DNA from: Papiliotrema nemorosa
Lineage: Eukaryota > Basidiomycota > Tremellomycetes > Tremellales > Rhynchogastremaceae
DNA: 64,000 nt
Direction of reading: 5' to 3'
Assembly: GCA_032158125.1 (NCBI GenBank)
Contig: JASKOT010000009.1
Span: 496,001 to 560,000, forward strand
Position numbers and translations under genes: made by a program. How positions within the stretch are numbered: the first letter of the stretch is position 1; each line of letters opens with the position of its first letter. The notes below the pieces were generated by a model, which saw only the letters and a list, made by a program, of their open reading frames with translations, had not been told where the DNA came from and made no database searches. Positions 10,984 to 21,914 of the stretch are shown in pieces.

Positions 10984-13195
10984 ATGTCACCAGGAGCCGC
11001 GTCAAAGCCCACACGTCGACAACACCCCAAAAACGCTCCAAACGGAAGTGGTCGTATGTCCCCACCGCCCCAACCACCAAAAGACGAGGACGAAGTCTTG
11101 ATGATGCGAGATAAGGCAGAGAGGGATGAAGATGGTGCTGTCAGTCGCGTAGGCGCTCTCGCAAGCGGTGTGACCAAGCCCAAGAGGAGAATGAGCAGGT
11201 GAGTTGGACCTCTGGAATCTACCTTGTCCCGCTTCATCCATGTTTATTTTTCCCTCCGCACCTCTTGGCATCTCGAGAGTAGATCTGCATTGATCAGACG
11301 CCCTCCTTTCAGTCTGCCTCTTTGTTCCTCAATCTTATCTCCTTTCTTCCTTCCTTTGTGGATCGTCTGTCCCAGTCATCACCTCTAACTGACCAAGTCC
11401 CCCTCCTGTGCCTATCCCCCTCTTGGTCAACAACAGAGCTCAGTTCAACATTGGATCAGAAGACGGGTCAGGTGGCCCTCAATCAACTTATTCGGCCATG
11501 TCGAGCCAGATGAGCGGTGCCTCGCATACCTACAACCCGCCAGCAGCGGCAGATTTGAAAATCCTTCTTCAGCCAGAGGTTAAAGAGGGCGGCCCGAAAC
11601 TATGGGGTATCGAGTTGAAATGGATATCGTGAGTGACGCGTATAAGAGCTGAGCTGGATCTGACGCTCAGATTGATCACGCTGGCATTGCAAAACGCCTT
11701 CCTCACCATCATCATGCACTACTCTCGAATATCGACGGCGCCAAACAAAACTTATTCCGCTGCCGCCGCTGTCCTTCTCAACGAGCTGCTCAAGGGCATC
11801 GTGTCGATTGTCATCGCTCTGAAAAGGATCGACGTGACAATGGCCGAGTCGTCTTCATGGCACGAAAAAGACCCGAAATTCCTTAGCCGGCCAAATCCCT
11901 CTCGATTGCCTTCATACCTCCATTCTTCGAGGATACAAAACCTGACGAGTCAAGTCTTCTCGCCAGACTGCTACAAACTCGCCGTCCCGGCCATCCTCTA
12001 CGTCATCCAGAACAATCTTCAATATGTCGCTGCATCCAATCTCGATGTTGCGACTTTCCAAGTGACATATCAGATGAAAATCCTCACTACCGCCTTCTTC
12101 TCGGTATTACTGCTACGAAAGCGACTGTCCAGGACAAAATGGCTCGCTTTGGTCATGCTCGCAGTCGGGGTCGGCATCGTCCAGATACAATCCACGTCGG
12201 CTCCGTCCCACCCTGCCCCTAGTCATGCCGGCTCGCATCATGATCACAAAGACCTCGGCGCTCGAGCTCCTCAGGACGAGCCGATTATCATCGCCACTCG
12301 AGTCATGCATCCTCTACGAGGTTTCATAGCTGTCATTTTGGCGTGTATGACTTCTGGTTTGGCCGGTGTGTATTTCGAGTTCATCCTCAAATCGTCGTCC
12401 GGCTCGTCGCCGCCTCCGGATCTTTGGGTCCGAAACACCCAACTCTCGCTCTTCTCGTTGGTCCCCGCTTTGGTGCCCATCTTGTTTGGTGGAAGCAATG
12501 ATCCGACATTGAGCTGGTTGGGCGGAGTCATCAACAAGTTTCAAAACTTCAATGGGTGGGCCATTGGGACGATCCTCACGCAGACTTTTGGAGGGTTGGT
12601 CACGGCAATTGTGATCAGGTATTCTGACAACATCATGTGAGTCTCAGATTAATGTCGATTGCCGTCTGTTGCTGACGCCCGCAGGAAAGGCTTTGCGACT
12701 TCCCTATCAATTGTCATCTCCTTCATGGCGTCTGTCGCCCTCTTTTCGTACCCCATCACCTTGGCCTTTGTCATCGGGTCTTCCATTGTGCTCTGCGCTA
12801 CATACATCTACAACTCGCCCAACACACAATCACCCTCTTCTCGAGCGGCCGTTGCGGTCGCGCCTGGATCTCCCATCACTACATCCGCACCGATCCTGGG
12901 TGAACCCGAGAAACCGTCAAGAGCATCGAGCGTCATCAATCTTCTTGGACTGGGATCCAACGCTCCATCTCGACGACCTTCCAGCACGGATCTGAGGAAT
13001 AGCAACCTCGGTTTCTCCGCACCGAGCATGTCCAATCTGTCCCACTCCATGTCTTCCCCTGAATCAGCGTATCCCAGCTCGACCAACATTTACGATCCTT
13101 CGAATAGATCTTCACCGGCTCCAGAATATAGATCAAGTGCGGAAAGCAGCGGAGGAAGGGATAAACCGATTTTGGCGGTGGATACCGCGAGGTGA
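10984..13195 (+). CDS. Nucleotide-sugar transporter, UDP-galactose type (SLC35A)
   Basis: Exons 10984-11198, 11437-11628, 11671-12636 and 12685-13195 join in frame (1884 nt, 627 aa). The core (about residues 140-500) is a ten-helix drug/metabolite-transporter fold of the Golgi CMP-sialate/UDP-galactose family. Seen motifs are LQNAFLTIIMHYSR, the VLLNELLKG segment, VIQNNLQYVAASNLDVATFQVTYQ, the MKILTTAFFSVLL helix, GLAGVYFE, and YSDNIMKGFATS across the last intron. The family exchanges cytosolic nucleotide sugar for luminal UMP and feeds Golgi glycosylation. The product is long for the family because of a soluble N-terminal region of about 130 residues and a Ser/Pro-rich C-terminal tail of about 130. 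Substrate cannot be read from sequence; UDP-galactose is the best guess. Confidence 0.87.
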
Positions 13196-13471
13196 TCAAG
13201 GTGAGAGGGACAAGTATAATGGGAAGGAATCTTTCTGGGATTAGACTTTTCATGGGAACAATACACACAAATACAATCCAAGGGTAGGTTCGCTTACAAT
13301 AACAATCGACATTCATCGTGATTTGCATATGAATAATGAACGTCTGACTATGTTTCGATGCTGATTGTACCCTGACGCACCCGCTGGACTATGCTCTTCG
13401 GTTTCAGCTATCACAGTTGACGTTTTTCGCAGCGTTGTGAGCGCCGAGTTCGACCAACCCGCTTCCCTCCT

Positions 13472-14639
13472 TCATCTTGTCCCATACCCGCTGCCATAGG
13501 TGCTTCGATAATCTCCCTGACCTCGAGCTCGTCCATGTTTGCCGTGCCATGGATCGGTAACAGTTGTCAGATTAGTGATTGATCTGGAGATATTCGCCCA
13601 TCCCGGAGGAAGACCCAATTGTTGTCGTCTCCAATCGATCTTTCTCAATGCCGTGTCAAAGTCGTCTTCGATGGGATTCCAACAGAGGTCGCTTAGCCAT
13701 CCGTGCAGGTCTTCCGAAGAGGTCGATACGGGCGATTCGGGTCGAGATCCTGACGAGTGATCAAAGAATGTCGGGGGCAGTTCGAATGGTGTTCGCTACA
13801 TTGACCCATCAGCGTGGTCTCAACTTGCAGGAAGGGTGGAAGACACGTACGTGAATGGTGAACTCCACATTTGAATCAATGTTCTCCGAGAAGATACGAC
13901 CAAAGTAGAGAATCTCTTCTGATGCTCTCGCTAGTCGCCTGGCTTGTTCGTAATCCCCTTGTATGGACACTGACATGTTTGACCTGACGACCCTCGCCGT
14001 AGGTCCTTTCGGGTCGATGTGGAGTTCTAAATGGTTTCTTCTCGCATCGGAAAGGCCTATCGTCCCGGAATGATGTCGGATGATAGTTAGATTGACCACA
14101 TGTTCCCTCTTCGCCCTCATCATTATCTCCTTTTTCGCCGGGTCTAACCCATTAGGATCGTCTGGGTCTATATCTCTCGGAGGAGCGCTCGCCACGGTCA
14201 ACTTTCTCGCTATGCTCCATATGGCCCAAAAGAGAGATCTGGTGGTCGAAATCCAGGGCGACAACTCGTCCATGGGTATATCTACCCCTTCTTGATCAAG
14301 GACCATTCCAGGGTAATACAGGGCTGTATGTCGTGTTTTCTTGAGAATGTGGTCGACAACAGTCTGCTTCATATAAGACCCTTGGGTCCATTCGACGGAT
14401 CCACGAAGGTCCTTGAAGATCTTCATATATGATTCGGCGGAAAGACTACCCAGGTTGGCATTTTGAGCTTGGAACCCGCTGGTGTTAGGTAAACCGGACC
14501 AGTGTAATTTGACCGCAGAGTTGTCGTCCCATACTCGGAAAACGCATTTGGCTCGGGACGCTTGATGTACCAGGTTCAGGAAATCATGTTCGAGAGGAGG
14601 TGGTTGGATCTCGTGGACATCGGTGGCGGGCAGAGACAT
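13472..14639 (-). CDS. Unrecognised soluble protein
   Basis: I recognise no known domain. The main exon runs from ATG 14639 (MSLPATDVHEIQPPPLEHDF) to ...EFTIH at about 13851. A GTACGT donor and TAG acceptor then join it in phase to RTPFELPPTFFDHSSG and a tail with Trp-rich segments (GWLSDLCWNPIEDDF, LGLPPGWANISR). Expected product about 390 residues, mixed alpha/beta, no signal peptide or membrane helix. Two points are uncertain. First, all three frames are open near the end, so the true stop may lie elsewhere between about 13390 and 13474. Second, an upstream stretch (about 14690-14890) can be spliced in frame to the start through a GTTAAG..CAG intron, so the protein may be longer at the N terminus. 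Confidence 0.6.
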
Positions 14640-15616
14640 GGCGCGTCTGATAAGAAAGGTTCAACGGGATGTGAGAGCAACTCTCTCCTCTTAACCTTGC
14701 CGCACTGGGCAGAGACCAGTCTCTCCCCTGGGGGAAAGCAGCGGCTTGAGAGGTAGAGCCGCCGCCGAGGCGAATGTTTCGCTGAGGCACAGCCCTTTCA
14801 CTCTCAGCTATACCTTCAGGGATAGGCAGTTCCCGAACGAAGCTTTGGAATGATGGCTGAACTTCTGCGTCAGTATAATTGAGCCACTTGTACACACCAG
14901 TGTATCCTCGTTAATCGCCCTCCAGAATCCGAGAGCACGGGAGAATGGCGGATAATCTGCTGTAAGGAGCAATACCGTGAGAAGTGATGGATAATTTTAT
15001 CTGCCCAGGATCGCTCACGGACAAAAGTAGACAGAGGTAGAGGATACTCCAAGCTGTAGCGGGCTGCTGGTATGCTCAGTGGCGGTCTGAGCGTGAATAA
15101 ACGTCAAACAGCGCCCTTTGACACGTGTCATACAACACAAGCCCCACATGCCAAGGAGAGGGTGAGAGGACACATACATGTGGTGGGGAGCTCATTCTGC
15201 TTGTAAGGGTGCACACCTTGCCTCTCGATCGGACACTGGAGTGGATGAAGGCAGAGGGTATCGAAGGACATGACAGTAAAGAGAACTCAAGGCATTCGCG
15301 GATCTGTCGTGCTTGAAATAGGTCCTGATGAGCGAATCGCATCTCGCGTTGGCCTTGCGAGCTGCAGTGTCGCATGTACGCTGTGCAGTACTCGACACAG
15401 ATCCGCACCACGGTACCAGTCCCTCGGAGCAGTAGTGCCACGGAGCTGAGTGGCAACAGATCAATACGAGTCGTCCTACGTCATTCACAGTCTGATTCCA
15501 GCAAAAGATAACTGTCTGCCCATGTTTCAAAAGTCATCCCATCTCATCCTCGACCAGAGCATCTCATCTGGTCACTTTACATCTGCATCTAGACCGAGGG
15601 AGAAGGAATAGACACC
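14640..15616. other. Divergent intergenic region, about 980 bp
   Basis: Lies between the unrecognised minus-strand gene and the NAD(P)H-hydrate dehydratase gene. The first 250 bases may hold an upstream exon of the minus-strand gene. The rest shows nothing I can call coding. It contains the palindrome GACACGTGTC at 15120-15129, with CACGTG at its centre. Confidence 0.4.
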
Positions 15617-17027
15617 ATGGCATCGAAACAACATGCTCATCTCATGTCCCTGGTCGGAAAGATGATCCCCCCTCTCTCACCCAAGCTGCATAAAGGACAA
15701 GCGGGTGAGTCCATTTACTATCGGAGACTTGAAGACTGACAAGAAGGCCGGATAGGAGTACTGGGTGGGTCGGGAGAGTATGTGAAAAACCATTGAGAAA
15801 GAATCACGTTGACTCCAGCTACTCTGGTGCTCCGTTCTTCTCATCCATGGGCGCGCTGCGGTTCGGCGCGGATCTGGCTCATGTCATTTGTGAACCTTCA
15901 GCAGGGGCAGTGATCAAGACCTAGTAAGTTGAGCCCCCTACGTCGCACCCAGAATAGACATTGTACATAAGGGCTGCAGTGTTGACCCCACAGTGCACCA
16001 GACTTGATCGTTCATGGCATTCTGGACAAAAGCAGATCACTAGATGATATCCGCGCCGACCTAAAGGACATCATGCAACGTCTGGTGAGTGCCCCGTCAT
16101 CATCCTAAAGCGATGAGGACTTTGATAGAGCAAGGATTGGGAGCTCGGCTGATATCCAGCATGTACTCGTCATTGGACCTGGTCTTGGACGAGACGAACA
16201 TATGCAGTCGTGTGCTAGAATCGCGTTTGAGATTGCAAAGTCGTTTGACGAGATGGGTGTCGTAGTTGATGCCGATGGTCTGTGGCTCGTTCAGGTGAGC
16301 GCAATGTCCTGTACCAAAGAGGAACTGGGGGCTCATCGACAGAGCGATCCAAAGGTCGTTCTCGACTGGCCAGGTATTCCTCGAGTGATCCTCACTCCCA
16401 ACCTCATGGAGTTCAAACGGCTCTGTCAGACCATGGTGCGTCAGACACATCTGTCCATTCGGGGAGCCCATAAGCTCGTGCTTACTAAACTCAGCAAATC
16501 GACGCCGATACACCTCCCGAGCAACTCTGCCCACGTTTAGCGAGATCTCTACAGAACCTTACCATTATACAAAAAGGGGCATCAGACATCATCTCCAACG
16601 GTCTACCCACGCCCAAAGCGCTCCTAGTGGACTCGAACGGGAAGGACGAAGCGTTGATCAACGAGACGGAAGGTGGACTGAAGAGAGTTGGAGGACAGGG
16701 TGATATCCTCAGTGGAAGTACGGGTGTCCTTCTTGCATGGGGCTCAGAGTGGGCCAGAGGGACATACGAGTGAGGCGCATCCCTCCTATGCACCTTCAAG
16801 CTGATGACAGGCACGTGGGGATGCCACCGCCGAGTAAAGAGATTGCGGAAAATCTCCCTCTCTTAGCGGCATATGGCGCGTCCACCTTCAACAGGACCGT
16901 CTCGAAACGCGGGTTTGAAAAGCACGGAAGGGCAATGGTCACTCATGATTTGGTAAATTTGGTCGGACCAGTATATCAAGAGTTGTTTAGTGATTCGGAA
17001 GGTGGAGAAGGAAAGAATAAACTGTAA
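15617..17027 (+). CDS. ATP-dependent NAD(P)H-hydrate dehydratase (metabolite repair)
   Basis: Restores NADH/NADPH from their damaged 6-hydrates using ATP; counterpart of yeast YKL151C and mammalian NAXD (CARKD). Start ATG 15617 ([20 protein letters not shown]), stop at 17025-17027. The gene has about seven short introns. Exons give RIGVLGGSG near the N terminus, [53 protein letters not shown] and the nucleotide-binding [12 protein letters not shown], all characteristic of the ribokinase-like YjeF C-terminal domain. Only this kinase-like half is present; the epimerase half is a separate protein in fungi. Length of roughly 340 residues is normal. It converges on the SR-Hub1 gene, with only 63 bp between the two stop codons. 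Confidence 0.9.
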
Positions 17028-17090
17028 AACATCCAGATGTGTATCGTCAGAAGCGTAATGCATCGTTGCAACGAAGAGATTCGAGCCTTC

Positions 17091-18084
17091 TTAGTACATC
17101 TCCAAGCTCTGATTGTCAGTGCAAGGCCTATGGTGGAGGCCGCGATAGCCCACCATTCCATCATTGATCTCGTAGTCTCGCAGAGTGACATGATCCTTGA
17201 ACGCAGTGTACCTGTACATTAGTAAAATCCAGCTATCGTCTCAAGGGACGCACCATTTCTTGAGCTGAATCTTTTGTGCCGTCGTACCCGTCTGAGCAGC
17301 AATGAGCCGTTTCAAGTCGCCCACAGTGTCGGTCGGCAAGCATTTCACTCGGACTAGCATCAGAAAAATGTTGGACGGGCGGGTCTGGGCCTACCTTTAC
17401 GCCCCATTCGGTCATTCGCGATGACCTCGATCATCCTTACTCCGGAGAAACTATCGCGTCAGTCACACATGTAAAGACCTAACACTGAAGGCGAGATTGC
17501 ACTCACGTAGGAGTCTGTGTGACAGGCTGAGGCTTGTCCATCGCCTTCATTCTCTCCTCCCTCGCCCTGTCCCCATCTCGCCTTTCATATCCTCCTTCCC
17601 GCCTATCATACCCTCCTCCTCCACCCCCTCCGCTTCCGCCTCCATAAGCCCTTGGACCCTCCTCTTCTCCACCTCTCACGGGCATCCTATCCAACGGATC
17701 ATTCGACCTCTTCAGACTCCCCATACCCGTCGGCGCAGTCCCTTGCGGCGCAACGGTACTCATCGTATTCCTCACTCCATGCTGCCTCGTACCCCCAAAT
17801 CTAGCCGGTACCTCTCCTCGATCTCGTCTTTCCATACGCTCTTTTGCCGTCTCTTCCATCTCATCCAATGGATCTCGTCTACGTGAAAGAGATCCTACAG
17901 CTGATTTCTTGTAGAATGATAGCTCTTTGGGTCGTTTGGGAGCTGAAGAGCGGGGCGGGGAGCGGGACCGAGAACGAGAGCGACGAGCAGAAGATCCGTC
18001 CCGTCTGTCATCTCTATCTCGGTCTCTTCGTGGAGATATAGACCTCCTCCTAGAATCTCGCCGTGGTGAAGGTGAACGGGGCAT
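17091..18084 (-). CDS. HUB1: SR-rich protein fused to ubiquitin-like splicing modifier Hub1/UBL5
   Basis: Exons in reading order: 18084-17507, 17450-17395, 17353-17254, 17211-17154, 17108-17091 (810 nt, 269 aa). Residues 1-198 are low complexity: an RS/RD-rich start ([20 protein letters not shown]), a middle with two DPLD motifs ([20 protein letters not shown]), and a Gly/Arg/Tyr-rich end. Residues 199-269 are a complete Hub1/UBL5 fold starting [18 protein letters not shown], with [17 protein letters not shown] and [16 protein letters not shown]. Hub1 binds spliceosomal Snu66 without covalent attachment and tunes 5' splice-site choice. All introns are well formed (GTGAGT donor, CTGAC branch in the first), so the fusion is the simplest reading. 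A separate Hub1 mRNA starting near 17450 at the internal Met remains possible. The product ends in a single Tyr where other Hub1 proteins carry Tyr-Tyr. Confidence 0.8.
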
Positions 18085-18303
18085 GTCTTGTCAAGGGGAC
18101 TAGATGGCAAGAAGGGGTATCGGCTGTACCTCGAAATGTCGTTGCAGCGGTATGGTGGGTGGCAAGCACAGAAGAGGAGAGATAACATTACGTAACAGAA
18201 ACTGAAATGGTGGAGTCTCCACAGTCTGATCACCTCCTCCCGGGCATGTTTCAACGCTGTCAGTGCATCCTCGAGGGTGTCTTGACATTCTTCCTTGACC
18301 ACA

Positions 18304-21300
18304 ATGAAGAGCTCTCCTTCACAGGCTGGATCATCTCAGCTATCTCAAAGCGGAGGGAGGGTCCTTGGGACAGGTAAGAGAGAACGGGAGGATGCTGTAC
18401 CTCGAGAACAACTTTCTACCCAGCAACTTCAAGAAAAGGATGATGCAGAGAGGGAAGAGACGCCCCCACCGCAGGAGCTGGACGAGGTGTGTGCGCTAAC
18501 TAGCACATCTCATCAACAAGCGAAGTAAGGTGCGGGCTGATTTTATAGCATTACGTTACTATGCGCAGCGATGTGGTCGGAGTGCAGTATTACCGGGGTC
18601 TTGTAGGCAAGGGGGAATACGTGATGCTCCGTAGAGAACCTCACAACGCATACGACTCGAATGCCGTCCAGGTCAGCTGATTCATTATCGCCTCGGTGTA
18701 TCCAGCTGACACACAGGTGATCAACTCCAGAGGGGTCCAAGTGGGACATATACCCCGAGCTGTGGCCGGTCAAATGGCATGGATGATGGATGAGAAGCTT
18801 ATCACCGTTGAAGGTCGGATGGTCGGTCAGAACCTTGATGGAGCGAAACACTTCAAGCTGGGAGTCGACGTATCCATCTACGCTCGACCTTCCCTCCGAG
18901 CGGCATTAGAGCCCGAATTGGTCTGGGCTACACCGGGACAGAGAGGCTTTGAAGCCATGCGACAAGGATCGACCCAACAACCCACAACTCCTAAAGGTAA
19001 AGGTGCAACACGAGGTCGAGGGGGTGACACGATGGTTGGAGGTAGTGGTAACAGCGGGTCGGGGTTGCCACAAGCGGCTATGGATCCTGGAATGCAGAGG
19101 TTACTGGACGGTTTGAAGAAGGTTGGAGAGGACGAAAAGCACGCGGACTCCGTCATGGTGCGTCATCGGTGGGATGTTATGCTAAAATGAAGGACTCTCT
19201 CACGGGCGACATCGATGTCGGCAAGCTGCCATTACACCCGTCCCCTCCCGGAATCGCTTCTGGCGAATTGATGGTCGATTTGCTACCGCACCAATCTCAA
19301 GCTCTCCAGGTGAGTCTTCGTTTGGACTGATCAGTCTTGTGCGCTAAGCTGCAGTGGATGAGCGAGAAAGAAAACCCGGTTCTACCTGCTTCCACCTCTG
19401 ATCCCGCCGTTCAGTTCTGGGTCAGACAGAAGGGAGACGCCAAAGTCGGAGGAGGAGAGTACTGGCTCAATGTCGCCACGCGTAGTCCGCAGAAGGATGC
19501 TCCGAACCTTGGCCGAGGTGGTATCTTGGCGGATGGAATGGGTCTGGGTGAGTTGAAGCCAAAATTAAACTAACGATATCAGGCAAGACGCTTACAGTCC
19601 TGGCGTTGACTCTGGCAACGAGAAAAGAGCAGCCTCAAGGTGGACATAGCAACGCAACTCTGATCGGTAAGCTTGTCACGGACTCCGGCAGACTTTGCGC
19701 TGATGCCAGTCTGTCCGTTGTCCGTATTGAGCAATTGGGAAAAGCAGATCAAGGATCATGTCATTCTCGGGAAATTGTCTTCCTACACCTATCACGGAGA
19801 TTCAAAAGGTGTCACCGCTGCGACATTACAAAGCTACGACGTGAGTAGTAGGATGAAAGAATGCGTACTCAGATTAGATCATCTTGACGACCTATCAATC
19901 GGTCGCGTCTGATGCCTCGTCCGAGAGCTTTACCAAAGCGCCCGCGAAGGGCAAAAAGGCAAAAACGTCGGCTGGACCATTGTTCAAGGTGAAATGGAAG
20001 CGAGTCGTAGCGGATGAAGGGCATGTACTGAAAAATCCCAAGGCAAAGAGTACGCGATCACGGGTAAAGATTGTATTCGCTCATATATAGTGACTCAGGC
20101 TTACGCTGCACTGACGGCGGAGAGGCGATGGGTGTGCACTGGTGAGCAGAAAGTGACTCGGTGACAGCTGAAATGCAGGGACTCCAATTGTCAACTCGCT
20201 CGCAGATCTCGGATCTATTCTGACTTGCTTGCAGATCTGCGCACCTTTCGACAATGTGAGTGTTTTAATCTGCGAGAAGCGTAAAGCTGATCGCTAGCCC
20301 GACTACTTCAAGACGCTCCTCCTCCGACCAGTCAAAAATGGCGAAGCAGCAGCTGGCAAATTATTGCAAGCGCTCGTCGGGCAGATTCTGCTCCGACGTA
20401 CCAAAGAGTCAACAGATGCGTCTGGGAAACGTTTGGTTGACCTTCCGCCGATTGAATACTTTCAAGCGACTATCACGCTCGACGAGGAGACTCGAGCGTT
20501 GTATGATGAGATTCAGCAAGCTAGTGCTGAGGCCTTGCTTTCTGGCCAGGTGAGTTTTGAGCTCACTGTATCCTCGCTTTCTGACGCACAGAGCACCGCC
20601 AATGTCTTATCGATGCTTACCCGGAGTGAGCCTTGAAGTCCCCCATCGGACAGAACTGACAAGTCAGTGCGACAATTATGCTTGTCACGTCAGCTCGTTC
20701 CAGTATCGTTCTTTGACGACTTGCGTCGACCGCCTCAGGCAGTCAAAGGGGATGCAGTCGCGATTTCTGCCATCTCTGAGGAAAAGAGGCAAGAGCTGGT
20801 AGACAAGCTCCGTCAGCGAGTGTCCGATGATGAGGAGTGCTCCGTGAGCTTCAAGTTCAGAGTGAGTAATTGCTGATTCATGCCAGATTTGCTTCAGCGC
20901 CCCTATGGATATACCCAACATCACCGACTGCGGTCATTCCTGTGAGCGATTTCGCTCCACCAGGACTCCAGTTGAGCTGAACTCCAGATTGTGCTCCTTG
21001 TATCAACGAGTGGCTCCTTCGGGACACCATTTGCCCATTCTGCCGGCACTCGGTCACCACCGCGTCCCTTTTGGCATTACCCCCAGACGAAACAGCTTTC
21101 GTCGAGCCAGACGATCCTGCTGCACCTGCTGTGAGATCCGCCAAAATCGAGGAACTGGTCAAATATCTCAAGGTCTTCGATGGAAAAGACAAGACTTTAG
21201 TCTTTTCCCAGTTCACCTCGTTCCTTGACATCGTATCAGGGGCACTGAAAGATGAAGGTATCCCCTTTTGCCGATTTGACGGGAGCATGAACGCCAAAAA

Positions 21301-21914
21301 GGTGTGTGATACCCTTAGATCACAGCTTATGGTCAGCGACAAGAAGTAATTACGGCTTTCCAAAACCCTGTCACAGACAAGAATAAGGGTACGAACCCTC
21401 GAGTCATGCTCATTTCCCTTAAATCTGGGGCAGTGGGTCTTAACCTCACTGCGGCGTCAAACGTCTTCCTGGTGAGCGTCAACTTTTGAGCTGGCATTGA
21501 GAGTAGTGCGACCCCTGGTGGCAGTCTGCCATTGAGGCTCAGGCGATTGATCGGGTGCACCGAGTGAGTTCTATCATACACGAACTTTGAGACAAGGAGG
21601 TTGATTTATGCCAGATGGGTCAACGAAAGACTGTCCGCGTTTTCCAGCTCATTGCGGAGGATACTATCGAGGCCAAAGTGTTGGATATTCGTGAGTTGAA
21701 AATGGCCCTCTTGATAGCGTATATAGCGTATTAGACTGCGCTGATGGTCCCAGAGAAGCGCAAAGATGCATTGGTCGCCAAGGTATGTTCAGGCATCCAG
21801 GGCCGATCTCAGCTGACCAGGCAGGCGTTTGAAAAGAGCAGCAAGGGTGAGAGTAAGAAAGACAAGAAGCAGGCGAGACTCGAGGATCTGAAAGAGCTGC
21901 TAGGAGTAGCATGA
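18304..21914 (+). CDS. HIRAN-SNF2-RING DNA translocase/ubiquitin ligase (HLTF/Rad5 type)
   Basis: Promotes error-free bypass of DNA damage by fork remodelling and PCNA polyubiquitylation. From the ATG at 18304, a Ser/Gln-rich start is followed by a HIRAN domain (DVVGVQYYRGLVGKGEYVML through VGHIPRAVAGQMAWMM), which in HLTF binds 3' DNA ends. The SNF2 motor follows: motif I GILADGMGLGKT split by an intron, the DEGH variant of the Walker B box (VVADEGHVLKNP), WVCTGTPIVNSLADL, and QILLRRTKES. A RING finger is inserted in the helicase: CSICF, then TDCGHSYCAPC, then CPFC. The C-terminal half has LVFSQFTSFLD, SGAVGLNLTAAS and QAIDRVHRMGQ. Domain order and DEGH match Rad5/HLTF, not Rad16. About a dozen short introns. 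The start lies 219 bp from the divergent SR-Hub1 gene. Confidence 0.9.
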
